64,000 bases of DNA from Harmonia axyridis (lineage: Eukaryota > Arthropoda > Insecta > Coleoptera > Coccinellidae), in NCBI RefSeq assembly GCF_914767665.1, contig NC_059507.1:5828001-5892000 (forward strand), written 5' to 3'. Below the pieces are notes generated by a model, which was not told the DNA's origin, made no database searches, and saw only the letters and a program-made list of their open reading frames with translations. The translations under genes were made by a program, and so were the position numbers. Shown piece after piece: positions 10,301 to 23,194 of the stretch; position 1 is the first letter of the stretch; each line of letters opens with the position of its first letter.

Positions 10301-13300
10301 ATGTCCAAACCTCAGAGCGATTTCGAGAAAAGAAAGCAGATCAGTGTACGTGGTATCGCCGAAGTAGAAGATGTGACTGCTATTAAAAAAACATTCAATA
10401 GGCATTTGCACTATACTCTGGTTAAGGACAGAAATGTTGCAACCCCTAGGGATTATTATTTTGCCCTTGCTCATACAGTCAGGGATCATCTAGTTTCAAG
10501 ATGGATAAGGACCCAACAATACTACTACGAAAAAGACCCAAAGGTAGGAGCTGTCACTATTTTTATCGCTCTTATCAGTATATTTATTTTCTTTTCTGTT
10601 ATGTAGGTATTAGGACATATTTTAATCCTTGCTACACGAATTATGAATATTTTCTCCTAGAAAATAATACTGTAGCTTATGCGATAACTTGCTATCAAAA
10701 ATATTCATTTTCAGATTTTGTTGAATATACAGGTGGTTCTAAAATAACGTCAGATAATTTCAAGGCGCTACTCTTGATAGTCTTGATAGGAAAAAACTTC
10801 TTATGAATGTAGCTCCGCAAATGCATCCTTACTAAAATACAGGGTGTTGAAGTTAAAAATAAAAGTTTATTCTTTATATCTTGGAAACCACAAAAGATAT
10901 CGAAATGACCTTTGTAGCATTGTTATTACTTTTCAAACTCTACAAACTAGTGTCGAATTTGTTCCAAAAATATTCAGGGACGGAGAATGCGGGGGTTATT
11001 TATCCGTAATGTTGAAGGAAATTCCAAAATGAATAAAGATAATCTTTTCGATGAATAATTTCCTGAAAAAGTACTAATTTCAGTTCTGAAACTAAGACTT
11101 TCAAACCAAAACGAAAAAATGGTTACAGCCTGTATTTTGGCAAGGAAGCGTTTGCGGACTTAAGTTCATGGACCTTTTTTCTTAAAATAGTGTCAGCAAT
11201 AACACTTTTTCAATGTCACAGTTTATGTTTGTCTTACCGACTTTTTTCTGAATTTTTTAACATATACTATTGATTTTCAATGCAATAATCATTCAAAATT
11301 TTATTTGACGGTCAAATAAGTCACTCTGATAGAAACAGAACAATATATCTCCATCCAGTGGCGTACTTAGTTTTGTGAAGAGTTGAAAAGATTTAGAAGA
11401 ATTCAGATGCAATTCAAATTTTTTCAGTCAGTGTATAAAAAATTTATACACAATTTAAATTTTTTCAGTCAGTGTATGAAAAATTTAAATTCAAATTTAA
11501 TATGAATAAATATAGAGTCTTATTTAATTCTTGAGCGAATATCTAAAACTTAATGAAATAAATAGAATTTGAAAATCAATCAAATAATAATAACAATTAC
11601 TGTAAAATCTACCAAACTAGGGAAAAACAAGATTTTTGTCATATTAACACTCTATATGGAGAAGATTGCAAATAAAAGGTACTTATCAAGCTATTGCTTT
11701 GCTTTCACAATATTTTTCACCATTGAAAACAGTTTTTTTTATACACGTAACTGGTTTTTAACCATTTTTCAAACAACAACAAATGTAGCTGCACTTAACC
11801 TCCAAAATCTAGATCCAGACTTAATTCTATGTTATGAAATTTTGAAACGTATCTTTTGAAGCTTTGTACTAACGAGAAAAAAAAGAAGTATGGTACTGGC
11901 GGTGCCATTTTTTTTGAAATATAAAAGTCTCGATTTCAAAAATCTATTATCGAAGATCAGAAATGAGATAAAAATGGAAATAGTGGGAGAAATCAGAATT
12001 GTTATGCATCTTGTCAATATATTATAATCTTGGCAGTAACAGACAGCTTATGTTTTGGCTTCTATCATTCCTTTTTTCGAGTCAACGCCAACTTCGAGCC
12101 TCTCGAATATAAACATCCTTCTTTATTGTGTTTTAATAATAGACATCACGATTCTTCCTGAATTTTCATCTATCGTTCAATTCAGTTGACAATATTCTCA
12201 GAAATTTAGAATTTCATAACTCCTAAACGATTGGAATTGGACCCATCTGCACAAAAAATCATTTATAAACGGAATGAAACGTCATCACACCTTTCAAATA
12301 TTCAAATGTTATGATTTTATGCTGCTTAGATCGAAAGTAATAATCTTTGGTTCATTATAATTAATAGCTTGTGCTCTTACCAAACAATGACCTTTTTACT
12401 AAAGTACTCATCCATGTAATCTTTATATATGTTTAAAGAAGTTTCGACAACGATATTTCCATCTTCAGAAACACTTAATAACTTTCTATTTAGAAAAATG
12501 AAGACATCCTCTCGTATTATTCAAACAACTTCAAATTTCAGAGGGTCTACTACTTATCCCTAGAATTCTACATGGGAAGATCCCTGTCCAACACCATGAT
12601 CAATGTTGGCATTCAGTCTCCAGTGGATGAAGCCCTCTACCAACTTGGTTTGGACATTGAAGAACTGGAGGACATAGAAGAAGATGCTGGTCTTGGAAAT
12701 GGCGGTCTTGGTCGACTGGCTGCATGTTTTCTCGATTCCATGGCAACGCTAGGCATGGCTGCCTACGGTTATGGCATAAGGTGAATTCAAGTGAATTTGT
12801 TTGACAGGTTACTGATACCTCTCTCTCTCTCTGCAGATACGAGTACGGTATCTTCAATCAGAAAATAGTGAATGGAGAACAAAAAGAAGAGCCAGACGAC
12901 TGGTTACGATTTGGTAATCCATGGGAGAAAGCTCGTCCTGAATATATGATTCCTGTTAATTTCTTCGGGAACGTTATTGATTCACCAAAGGGGGGAAGAC
13001 AATGGGTCAATACCCAAGTAGTGTTTGCTCTTCCATATGACAATCCAATTCCTGGCTACAAGAACAATGTGGTCAACACCCTCAGGTTGTGGAGCGCCAA
13101 GTCACCAGTCGACTTCAACCTGAAATTTTGTGAGTAGAAGTTTTGATGAATATCAAGTTGACAAACGTGGAATTTGATGTGTAATGATCTGGTCAAATTT
13201 AGCTTCTATTTGAAAAAACTCAAGAAACCTACAAGGTGGAAGATTATGAGCAATTGGACTCATTTAGACTTAAAAATCAAACCTGAAAAAGAATCATTCT

Positions 13301-16300
13301 GTAACATTTGCTGCCTCTACCTTGTAAAGGGTGTTTTTTTTTAGAGCTATTGAACTTTAAATTGCAATAAAACAACGATGGATTATTCGATTGACATGAA
13401 TTTTTTTTATCCGCAAGATAATCTAGTGGCATTACATTTTAAATATGATTTCTGGTATATGACCGCCACGGCTGGCTCGGATGTAGTCCAATCTGAACGT
13501 CCAATTTTCGATGACTTTTTCCAACATTTGGGGCCGTATATCGGCAATAACACGGCGAATGTTGTCTTCCAAATAGTCCAGGGTTTGTGGCTTATCCGCA
13601 TAGACCAATGACTTTACATAGCCCCACAGAAAGTAGTCTATGGGTGTTAAATCACAAGATCTTGGAGGTCAATTCACAGGTCCAAAACGTGAAATTAGGC
13701 GGTCACCAAACGTGTCTTTCAATAAATCGATTGTGGCAAGAGCTGTGTGACATGTTGCGCCGTCTTGTTGGAACCACAGCTCCTGAACATCATGGTTGTT
13801 CAATTCAGGAATGAAAAAGTTAGTAATCATGGCTGTATACCGATCACCATTGACTGTGACGTTCTGGCCATAATCGTTTTTGAAGAAGTACGGACCAATG
13901 ATTCCACCAGCCCATAAAGCGCACCAAACAGTCAGTTTTTCTGGATGTAACGGTGTTTCGACATACACTTGAGGATTAGCTTCACTCCAAATGCGGCAGT
14001 TTTGTTTGTTGACGTAGCCATTCAACCAGAAGTGCGCTTCATCGCTAAACAAAATTCGCTTATGAAAATCGGGAACAACGGCAATCTCAATTTGGGCCTA
14101 TTTGCACTATTTGCAAGCGTTGTTCAGGCGTGAGTCTATTCATAATAAATTGCCAAACCAAACTGAGAAAAAATCACTTGACAGCTGTTAAATCGGTCGC
14201 CATCTTGAACAGTAATACCAACTTAAAGTTATATACCTCGAAAAAAAACACCGTTATAAGTCGAATTATCTTTCCAAAAAGGCGTTCAGCTAACATTTCA
14301 GTACAAGTTCACTCAGCATATTTAACTTTAAGCTCATACATCTTTAAGCTATAGAGTTCTTCAAGCATTTCGTCTCGATGCTTGTATTTTTCGAATTTTT
14401 AGCATCTAATGGTCTTAACAGATACAATTAGACTTGCTACTGACAAATTCGCAGACCAATTCATTCTGTAGGTACGGTTTTGAAACTTATATATTCTTTC
14501 CAGTCAATGACGGTGATTACATCCAAGCAGTCCTTGACCGAAACCTGGCGGAGAATATTTCCAGAGTATTATACCCCAACGATAACTTCTTCGAAGGCAA
14601 AGAACTACGTTTGAAACAAGAGTATTTCATGGTCGCAGCAACCCTGCAAGACATCATCCGCAGATACAAAGCTGCCAAATTTGGTTCGAGAGAGAGCGTC
14701 AGAACCAATTTTGAGTTCCTACCAGACAAGGTGGCCATACAGCTCAACGATACACACCCCTCTTTGGCTATCCCAGAACTGATGAGAATTCTTGTGGACA
14801 TCGAGGGTCTTCCATGGGAAAAAGCTTGGGGTATCACAGTCCGTACCTGTGCCTACACCAACCACACCGTTCTACCGGAAGCTCTAGAAAGATGGCCGGT
14901 ATCTATGCTGGAATCTATCCTGCCAAGACACCTTGAAATCATTTATCATATTAATTTCCTTCACATGAAAGATGTCGAGAAAAAATGGCCTGGAGACTGG
15001 GATAAAATGAGAGAAATGTCTTTGATAGAAGAAGACGGAGAGAAGAGAGTTAACATGGCTCATTTGTCTATTGTTGGGTCCCATGCTGTCAATGGAGTGG
15101 CCCAAATTCATTCGGATATCATCAAGAATGATTTGTGAGTAAAGTAGATTAATATTTTTAACCAAGAGAAGTTGTTTAACTTATTCATTGAATTGTTTTT
15201 GAATTGACGATGCCTTATTCATCATTTTGGTTGTCAGAATGTCTGCATTTTTCCAATTGTAAGTCTGGGTGGGACCTAAAATGAGGATCTCTAAAGCCCT
15301 GGAAAGTGAGTCCTTTATCTTACAAACCGACACACTAGCTGTCCATACGTGCGCTCAAGGATGTCCTAAAAGAAACCTCAAAGGGGCGCATATTTATATC
15401 ACTACAGACAGCCAGGCTACACTGAGGTCCCTGGCATCACATAGCCTGGGGTCTCTGCTGACATGTAAGTGTCCTAAAACCATAAAGCTTGTCCAGAGGC
15501 AATAAAGTAACTCAACTATGGCTACCGGGGTTTTGTGTTATTGAAGAAAATCAAAAAGCCGATGACCTTGCGGAAAGAGCATCAAAATTAACACTTGATT
15601 GCCCTGAGACTTTCTGTGGGCTTGGAAAAGATCAATTTAAGACAGCGGTCCAATAATGGGAGTGGGATAATGAGTAACCCTCTGGAGGAACAGTCCTGGT
15701 TTTGCTCAGGCAAATCATATACCAGAAGCTCTTAAAGCTCCCTGGAGCTGAGATTTGGGTAATGGTGGAACGGAGGTAGAAACAACAGAACACATGGTGG
15801 CATATGGGAAAGTCAGTCTTGGATACTCACGAGGTAACTGCCAGCATCCTTGGGTAGAAGGAATAGGTAGGGTTAAGAATAAAAGATCCCTATGGTCTCT
15901 GAGAGGGAATGCACCTGCAGAACTGGCTCTTTGGATTAGAGAGATGCCTGCCAGAACAAATTTTTCTTAATCAACTGATAATAAAGCCTTTTTTAAGAAT
16001 TTTCAAGCTTTGTGATGTATGAGTTAGCCAAATGAACCTCTAGCTCCTAGGCTAGAAGCTTCGAAGAGGTCTCATAGAGGCCTTGTAGAATCACGATAGA
16101 AAACATTAAATTATATGGCTATCGTCAGTTCTTAGAATTTTTTGCATTCATCATAATTTGAATGAACCTAAAGAATATTCTTCTTTCTTTACAGGTTTAG
16201 AAATTTCTACGAACTGACTCCAGAGAAATTCCAGAATAAAACTAATGGTATAACACCCAGAAGATGGTTACTGCTGTGCAACCCTGGTCTTAGTGATGTA

Positions 16301-18050
16301 ATTTCCGAAAAAATAGGCGAGGATTGGATCATCCATTTGGACGAGTTGCAGAAATTAAAAAAGTTCGCCAAGGACTCCAATTTCCAACGCGCGATTGTGA
16401 AAGTCAAGCAAGAGAACAAGCTCAAGCTGGCTAAATACCTAGAGAGCGAGTACAAGGTGAAAATCAATCCAGCTTCGATGTTTGACATCCACGTTAAAAG
16501 AATCCATGAATACAAGAGGCAGTTGTTGAACTGCTTGCACATCATCACCCTTTACAACAGGATAAAAAAGAATCCTAAGGCTAAAATCACACCTAGGACG
16601 GTTATGGTTGGAGGTAAAGCAGCTCCTGGATACCACACTGCCAAGAAGATCATCAAACTTATTTTAGCTGTTGCTAAGGTTGTCAACAACGACCCTATTG
16701 TCGGGGACAAACTGAAAGTTATCTTCCTCGAAAACTACAGGGTAACTTTGGCAGAAAAAATCATTCCTGCGGCTGATCTTAGCGAGCAGATTTCTACAGC
16801 AGGTACCGAAGCATCGGGAACAGGAAACATGAAATTCCAGCTGAACGGAGCTTTGACGATCGGTACACTAGACGGCGCTAATGTCGAGATGGCTGAAGAG
16901 ATGGGCATGGACAACATATTCATCTTCGGTATGAAAGTGGACGAGGTAGAGGAACTCAAGAAGAAAGGCTACAATGCCAACGATTATTATTCTTCGAATC
17001 CCGAGCTCAAACAGGTTGTGGATCAGATCAAAAATGGTTTCTTCAGTCCGGAAAATCCGAATGAATTCCAGGACTTGACTGATATATTGCTCAAATGGGA
17101 TCGATTCTACCTATTGGCTGATTATGAGGCATATATCAAGAAACAGGAAGAAGTCAGTGAGGTTTATCAGGTAATAACATCATTTTTTTATTAGTTGTGT
17201 GACATCAGTTGAGGTGTGCAATGTTTTTGATTTTGAGTGAAGAGGTCAGATGGCGCTGGATGAAAATTATATTTCAGAGCTTCTATTCCCGCAGTTATTT
17301 GAAATAATGAATTAGTAAAAATTTTTGTTCTCTGACTTCAAATTTTTTACTCGCAATATTCATTTCAGACCCTCCTAAACTACTTTCATGTCTTTGGTTT
17401 GGTAAAACACCCCTTTATATTCTGATCAATATGGTAATAGTTATTTATAATACAAGTGCAGAAGGCATTGATATTCTTCCACGAGTTCAAAATTCAAAAA
17501 CGAGCCACGAAGTGGCGAGTTTTGGAATGAACGAGTGGTAGAATGAGCCTTCTGTACGAGTATTATACATTATTTTCTCTAATTCATTGCATTTTCATAG
17601 AAATTAATGAAATATTTCCATAAATATATTTTAGTGATTTTTGCATTGAAAAATGTTGGTTGGCAGAACTGATTTCTTTAAGGCAAATTGATGAATTGAC
17701 AGATAAAGCCGTGGCGGAAAGTTCGGAGTACCAACATAGAATAATAAAATATAACCATGAAAACTGTGCGTTTCTGATATATTCTCGCACGATTTTGTTC
17801 TACAAGATGTGGAAGAATGAACGGAATAACCACAGAATTAGAGAAAAAATATGTTTTAATTACTGAAAATAATTCGACTTTTTCCCCTTTTTAGAATCAA
17901 TCCAAATGGGCAGAAATGGCAATCAACAATATTGCATCATCTGGTAAATTCTCAAGCGATAGGACCATCATAGAATACGGAAAAGACATCTGGGGTGTCC
18001 AACCCAGCTATGAAAAACTACCAGCTCCTCATGAACCACCAAAAGATTGA
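10301..18050 (+). CDS. GlyP: Glycogen phosphorylase, complete, six coding exons
   Basis: This enzyme releases glucose-1-phosphate from glycogen in the cytosol. The coding exons are 10301-10543, 12542-12780, 12837-13129, 14504-15134, 16195-17170 and 17895-18050. All introns are GT-AG and the sum is 2538 nt, or 845 residues, the usual length for insect and muscle enzymes. Ser15 in KRKQISVRG is the phosphorylase-kinase site. The glycine loop GLGNGGLGR is at about 131-139, the phosphate-binding KRIHEYK at about 570-576, and the PLP lysine in EASGTGNMKF at about 682. The ATG at 10301 aligns with the family start. Intron 2 is only 56 bp with a CT-rich tract. Introns 3, 4 and 5 hold a DD41D element, a non-LTR fragment and a dispersed repeat. 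No coding lesion was seen, so the gene is probably functional. An untranslated first exon may exist. Confidence 0.97.
10544..12541 (+). other. Glycogen phosphorylase intron 1
   Basis: A 2-kb phase-0 intron. It holds a TACAGGGTGTTGAAG repeat end near 10838, shared with 27756, and AT-rich direct repeats near 11400-11500 (tttttcagtcagtgtat twice). No gene is seen inside it. Confidence 0.6.
13327..14254 (-). mobile_element. DD41D (rosa-like) element, copy 2, in GlyP intron 3
   Basis: It is antisense to the host gene. It has the usual ends and TA flanks. Its internal deletion differs from the other copies: about 45 bp upstream of the first catalytic block are kept (encoding PDFHKRILFSDEAHF) and the N-terminal side is cut further back. 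The frame 14052-13669 is open through SDEAHF and QQDGATCH, then stops at FGPVN. Confidence 0.9.
15255..15990 (+). mobile_element. Non-LTR retrotransposon fragment (RNase H), in GlyP intron 4
   Basis: Broken plus-strand frames spell an RNase H domain of Jockey/R1 type. They run from DTLAVHTCAQGC through the catalytic block IYITTDSQATLRSL to WLPGF followed by IEENQKADDLAERAS and ETFCGLGKDQFK. Frameshifts near 15470-15510 and a stop near 15655 kill it. The tail to 15990 is less certain. No reverse transcriptase or endonuclease domain is present here. Confidence 0.8.
17435..17849 (+). repeat. ~415-bp dispersed repeat, copy A, in GlyP intron 5
   Basis: Close copies lie inverted at 28323-28736 and 50106-50518, and a diverged piece at 34868-35000. 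The first third is an imperfect hairpin (TATAATACAAGTGCAGAAGGC against GCCTTCTGTACGAGTATTATA, centre GCCACGAAGTGGC; each arm given less its last base). The last ~200 bases hold an open frame containing YQHRIIKYNHENCAFLIYSR. Ends are near GGAATAGTTATT and CTCTAATTCTGTGG. The class is unknown. Confidence 0.8.
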
Positions 18051-18373
18051 AAAACTTGTGATATTTACTTCATATAATTTTTTCAGTAATTTTTCGTTGA
18101 AGTATTGAATCAGATGTAGTATTTCTAAATTTTTAGAGAAACAATTTATATTATATAATATCTATGTTTCTTTCAGACAAATGTTTCTTCAACAACAATA
18201 CTCTTTATGTGTTTGTTAGTGCCATAATATGTTAAATTATAAAGTATTTTTTATTATGAGTTCATTTTTTTTATTAACTGATTTTTGCGATTTCAGAACA
18301 TATCTAACAACTTTGGCTTCGTGTATGTCTGTCAGTCTGTGTCCGCACATTCTTGCAATAGCCCTAATTTATA
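18051..18373 (+). terminator. Glycogen phosphorylase 3' region
   Basis: Between the stop codon and the next transposon I find no AATAAA or ATTAAA. The weak variant TATAAA occurs at about 18236. The next AATAAA in sense orientation lies in DD41D copy 3 (about 19236), so the 3' end may be set by the weak signal or by the transposon. Confidence 0.35.
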
Positions 18374-19315
18374 ATGGGTGTTTTTTTTTAGAGGTATATA
18401 ACTTTAAGTTGGCATTACTGTTCAAGATGGCGATCGATTCAACAGCTGTCAAGTGATTTATTCTCAGTTTGGTTTGGAAATTCATCATGAATAGACTCAC
18501 GCCTGAACAACGCTTGCAAATAGTGCAATTTCATTTCGAAAATAATGGTTCTGTGCGGAATACGTATCGCGCACTACGTCCATCTTATTTTGTTTAGCGA
18601 TGAAGCGCACTTCTGGTTGAATGGCTACGTCAACAAACAAAACTGCCGCATTTGGAGTGAAGCTAATCCTCAAGTGTATGTCGAAACACCGTTACATCCA
18701 GAAAAACTGACTGTTTGGTGCGCTTTATGGGCTGGTGGAATCATTGGTCCGTACTTCTTCCAAAACGATGATGGCCAGAACGTTACAGTCAATGGTGATC
18801 GGTATGGAGCCATGATTACTAACTTTAATTCCTGAATTGAACAACCATGATGCCCAGGAACTGTGGTTCCAACAAGACGGCGCAACATGTCACACAGCTC
18901 GTGCCACAATCGATTTAATGAAAGACACGTTTGGTGACCACCTAATTTCACGTTTTGGACCTGTGAATTGGCCTCCAAGATCTTGTGATTTAACACCGCT
19001 AGACTACTTTCTGTGGGGTTATGTAAAGTCATTGGTCTATGCGGATGAACCACAAACCCTTGACCATTTGGAAGACAACATTCGCCGTGTTATTGCCGAT
19101 ATACGGCCACAAATATTGGAAAAAGTAAGCGAAAATTGGACGTCCAGATTGGACTACATCCGAGCCAGCCGTGGCGGTCATATGCCAGAAATCATATTTA
19201 AAATGTAATGCCACAACAAGATTATCTTGCGGATAAATAAAATTCATGTCAATCGAATAATCCATCGTTGTTTTATTGCAATTTAAAGTTCTATAGCTCT
19301 AAAAAAAACACCCTT
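18374..19315 (+). mobile_element. DD41D (rosa-like) element, copy 3
   Basis: It is in the same orientation as glycogen phosphorylase, 323 bp past its stop. It is flanked by TA at 18372-18373 and 19316-19317. The remnant N-terminus MNRLTPEQRLQIVQF starts at 18487, the shared deletion follows RALRP, then frames 18545-18835 and 18837-19208 carry FSDEAHF, QQDGATCH and LTPLDYFLW. A one-base frameshift near 18830 separates them. All three catalytic acids are encoded, but not in one frame. Confidence 0.9.
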
Positions 19316-19317
19316 TA

Positions 19318-19691
19318 CAATTACTTTGAGAATACAGAAAAAAACACTGTAATTCAATAGTTTCAAGTTTTTATTTTCGAGTCAGGTCATATTCTTTTCA
19401 ATTTTAAATTACATTATTAAATTATTAATAAATAATTTATTTACAAATATTATAAGAATCACTTATACAGAAAGAGAAAACATCACATCCTATGATAAGA
19501 CAACCAACTTCTGCAGAGGAATATGGCATTCTACCCAGTTACCCTTCAAAACAGCCTTTTGTTGTCATTAAATCAAAGACCTGATGGATTTTTCACTTTG
19601 TTTCCCTGTTGTAATATTTTATAATAACATCGGTTTCTTCGAATAGAGGTTTAGTTTAGCCTAATATCAAGTTCTGCTTCTATTAAACAAG
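19318..19691. other. 3' flank of the His-rich gene
   Basis: The interval between DD41D copy 3 and the His-rich stop codon. On the minus strand an AATAAA-type signal occurs near 19440. Nothing else is seen. Confidence 0.4.
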
Positions 19692-21489
19692 TCAATGTTT
19701 TCGAAACCTTATATCTATTTGTGATGTTGAAGGTATCACACCACCTTCGTTATTTTGGTCCTCCTCTTCTGGATCCATCCAAACGTGATGATCGTCTTCT
19801 CCATTCCCGACATTTTCTTGTTTTCCCGGCAAATTGTTTTTCCGATCAACTGTTCCTTTTTCACCAACTACAGGTTTTTCATCATTATTCCAATCGAAAT
19901 CACTGACAGGGTCGTTGTCATCACCATCATGCTCATGAAAAGGTGGATATATTGCAGGCTTACCCTTTTCAACTTTTTTTTCTTCAGGGGTTTCTTGTTT
20001 ATGATCGGGTCTATCTTTGTTGAATCCATGAAAGTCTGGATTGCCGGTGTTATGGAAATTGGTATGATGAATATCAGGACCTACATGTGGCGTAGATGGT
20101 TGCAAGTCGAATCCATGTTTCTTTTCTTCAGGAAAGTTCTGGTTATACCCGTAAGATGGGTTTTCGTCTCCGTGATTTAAAAATTTATGTCCGAAATGTG
20201 AATTATGTAGATGATCCAGGGTCGATCCATGAAAATGATGAAAGTGCTTGTCTTCGCAATCTGGATGTCTAGGATGGTGGAGTCCAAAATGTCCTGCGAT
20301 ATGACCAATTATTTGTTTGACGAATGCAGCTCTTCTTCTTATGGTGTGCACATCCTTTATATCAACTGAAAAAAAATTAATAAGACGTTAACCATAGTCA
20401 TTTTGAATTCATCATAGTTACCAATTGGAAGTTTAATCTTTTGAGATGAATGGAATATATTGAATATTTGATATTTTAGAAATGTATACTGGGAAAACCG
20501 AAATCGACTTAATCTTTCCAGGAATATACCAGATAATTGTAACAACAAGTGAAAAGTCAAATTTCCCATGAATAATAGATCATTTAACTAGTTAAACATT
20601 TCTGCCAAGATTGGTCAAAAAAATCGAACGCCTTTTTGATGTTGATGTTTATATAGATAGAAGTTTTGATGATACGATGATGATGATTCATTATTTCCTC
20701 CCTATAGCAGAATACACAATCCGTATGGAAAAAAAGCCTAGTGACAGTAGCAACTCTTGATAAATACATTGTTGATATGCACTCCTGCTATTGATTATTT
20801 TTAGTTACCTTATGTAAAATTGATAGTAGTTTTTTTCGATGTCAATTAAGTTGTTGAAATAAAATAATAGCGTTCAGTTCATCACTCTTTAAACTGGGTA
20901 CTAATAAAATAACTACAGGTTATGGGCCCAGCACGCTTCCACTGCGTACTAATATAATAACTAAAGCAACTCTAGTATCTAATCTGAATAAGGGCTAGGT
21001 TTTTTTGCAGTAGAGAAAACTATGAAAGTAATATGCATGAAGTTTGAATTGAAAGTAACAATCAGGTGTTATATTTTTTAAGGCAAAAAACAAGGAATTG
21101 TATTAAAAAAAAATTCTCGGAAACTTGATGATATAACATATTATGTTCATGAAATTGAGAACCTATATTGTAGGTAATAGTTGTATTGAATTTAATATTT
21201 TTTTCACTACAAAAGTCAAGCCCGTATAGTTTTTAGTAATAAAATCATTAAATTTAATACCCGGTGCATCTCGTTAAATTTTTTTGATTTTTAGATATGA
21301 TTATGCGATAAAAGAGAAAATAACAAATCGTGGAGCAAAACCAATACAGTTCGAGTATACAAAGTTAATAACTATAGAAAAAAATCACTAACCATTTTCC
21401 CTATTTTCGTTGTTATACACACTTCTCGAAGTCACTTCACCGATATAAACATAAATTATAAAAAATAAGACAATTTTGAACGAAAACAT
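19692..21489 (-). CDS. Secreted histidine-rich protein, two exons
   Basis: I do not recognise a family. Exon 1 (21489-21393, ATG at 21489) encodes a signal peptide, MFSFKIVLFFIIYVYIGEV, then SRSVYNNENREN. A donor ATG|GTTAGT and an acceptor TTTTCAG|TTGAT join it to exon 2 (20365-19692). The joined frame is exactly 771 nt, 256 residues. The mature part has 27 His and one Cys. It begins acidic/neutral, then has RRR followed by the amphipathic AAFVKQIIGHIAGHFG, a His/Phe-rich block (HFHHFHGS) and a Glu/Asp/Asn-rich C-terminus. Metal binding, cuticle or a processed defence peptide are possible; none is shown. The phase-perfect splice and long open frame make a real gene likely. The GTG at 20351 is not a start. 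Confidence 0.75.
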
Positions 21490-21509
21490 CTTCGAGCTTC
21501 GGATGTGGA

Positions 21510-21550
21510 CTGAAACTGAATAAAATCAATGTCAGATCAGTGGTTTTATC
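21510..21550 (-). promoter_or_regulatory. Core promoter of the His-rich gene
   Basis: On the minus strand a TATA-like GATAAAA (21550-21544) lies 33 bases before the A of an initiator match TCAGTT (A at 21517). The ATG follows 28 bases later. Spacing fits insect TATA/Inr promoters. Confidence 0.5.
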
Positions 21551-23194
21551 AGCTGAGTATTCCTTGGAGGAAAATACAGATGTTAATGACTGCAAAACTA
21601 CCGGTTTGGGAACGTCTGATTCATATATGAAATTGACACAATGGTATTTATTCATACAAGACACATTCATCTACCTCTGATCCTCTGAAGATATAAGAGT
21701 TTTTATGGAAATTTCGGCCACAATTCTGAGCAGTGTAAATGGCCTCTTTTAAAATTGGAAAAAACTTGGTTTATTGTGTCTTACAACCGCAGTAAGATCG
21801 CTTGGTTAGTCCAGGTCTAAATATAAGCAATACAAAAATTATTCTTGCATTATTCAATCAATTAGATAGAATTTCATCAAATCTTCAATGTTCCTGTAAT
21901 ATATTCATAACGAAGTACCTAAAAATTTTTCTGCCATTTTATTAATTTTGTTTAATGAATCTTCCAACTCTGAAAATCAACATTCAGTAAATTCGAAATA
22001 CCATTCACATGCAGGTGCTTATTTTGCATATATTATAACATTTATACCTATTCAATCTAAGTGTTACGAAAATATTAGGTGATTTTTTTAAATATCCCTC
22101 TTGAATTTTCACGGTTCTGGTACACAATCAATATGAAACAGAATATTATCCAGAATCTCTTCACATATACGAACGCACACTAGTTTTGACAGGTCTTTTC
22201 AATGAAATGAGAAATCAGCGAATAAATTCGCCAGGTAGAACTCTACAAGAAATTAGATTTTTTTTTCGTTATTCTGCCTGAATTTTCTGTGATTCTGACT
22301 ACGCTGCCCAAGTCCAAACAACATAGCTGAGATCTGTTGTCAGGGAAATATCGGGTATAAGATTCTCCTCGAAAATTCTGTTTTTGATAATGTGACAGCT
22401 TGAAATTTTGAATGAAGCTTCTTGAAATTCTTATTTCATATCTACATCTAAAATTTCAACATCGTCGGTTTCTTAGTCAAGTGAATATTGGAATTTTTTT
22501 TCGATATTTTTTGTTTGCATTTTCTTTCAGATCAAGATGAAATTTTTAATAGGGCTTGAAATTATAATTTTACATCTACATGCCACATGTTGTTTTGATT
22601 AAATTCGATCTGATTTGAGAACAATCGCTAAATAATTATTGCTTATTTTCGAAATTTCAATGGATCTTCTGTGTTAACTATGCTCTTTGCGGTAAAATGA
22701 ATTAATTACATTTGATGAGTCAACAGTAGTTATTTTCACGTCAATTTCCATAACATACCTAATCAATCTACATCTAAGACGGAAGTCCTGTTGTTTTATT
22801 CAATTACCTATGATGGAATCCCAAGATACATTTCACGCTAATAATTAAAATGGTAATAGGTAGGTAATATTTTTTTTTTTGCTTATTCTGGAAACTAGGA
22901 TAGGTCACGGTTTTATGTATGGAGTGAATTGAATTATTTACTGTTTTAACGAGGTAAACATATCCTAGAACTCCCAGTGGAACTATTTAAATTTTCCAAA
23001 AAAAATTCAATGAAGTGATCAGAATGCTTCATGAATAAAATCTATATTTATATTTCTCAAGAATTGAAAAATGAGTAAGACACTGACTAATGCATACCGT
23101 TCGTTCATTCATTCACCAATTGCACCCTTGGAGACCACAGAACTGTACTGTACATAATATATGAAGAGTTCTCCAATAAAAGGTTTCATTTATA
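21551..23194. other. Intergenic, no gene seen
   Basis: AT-rich. The stretch at 23050-23130 weakly resembles 5870-5915 (tgcgcccttggagacca), both on the outer side of an irritans mariner remnant, so an old shared repeat is possible. Confidence 0.4.

Noticed and set aside
12600..13043. Minus-strand frames over glycogen phosphorylase exons
   Set aside because: They are shadows of the plus-strand exons, which match the phosphorylase family residue by residue.
15755..15970. Separate gene in GlyP intron 4
   Set aside because: It follows directly on the RNase H fragment and has no recognised domain; more likely retrotransposon tail.
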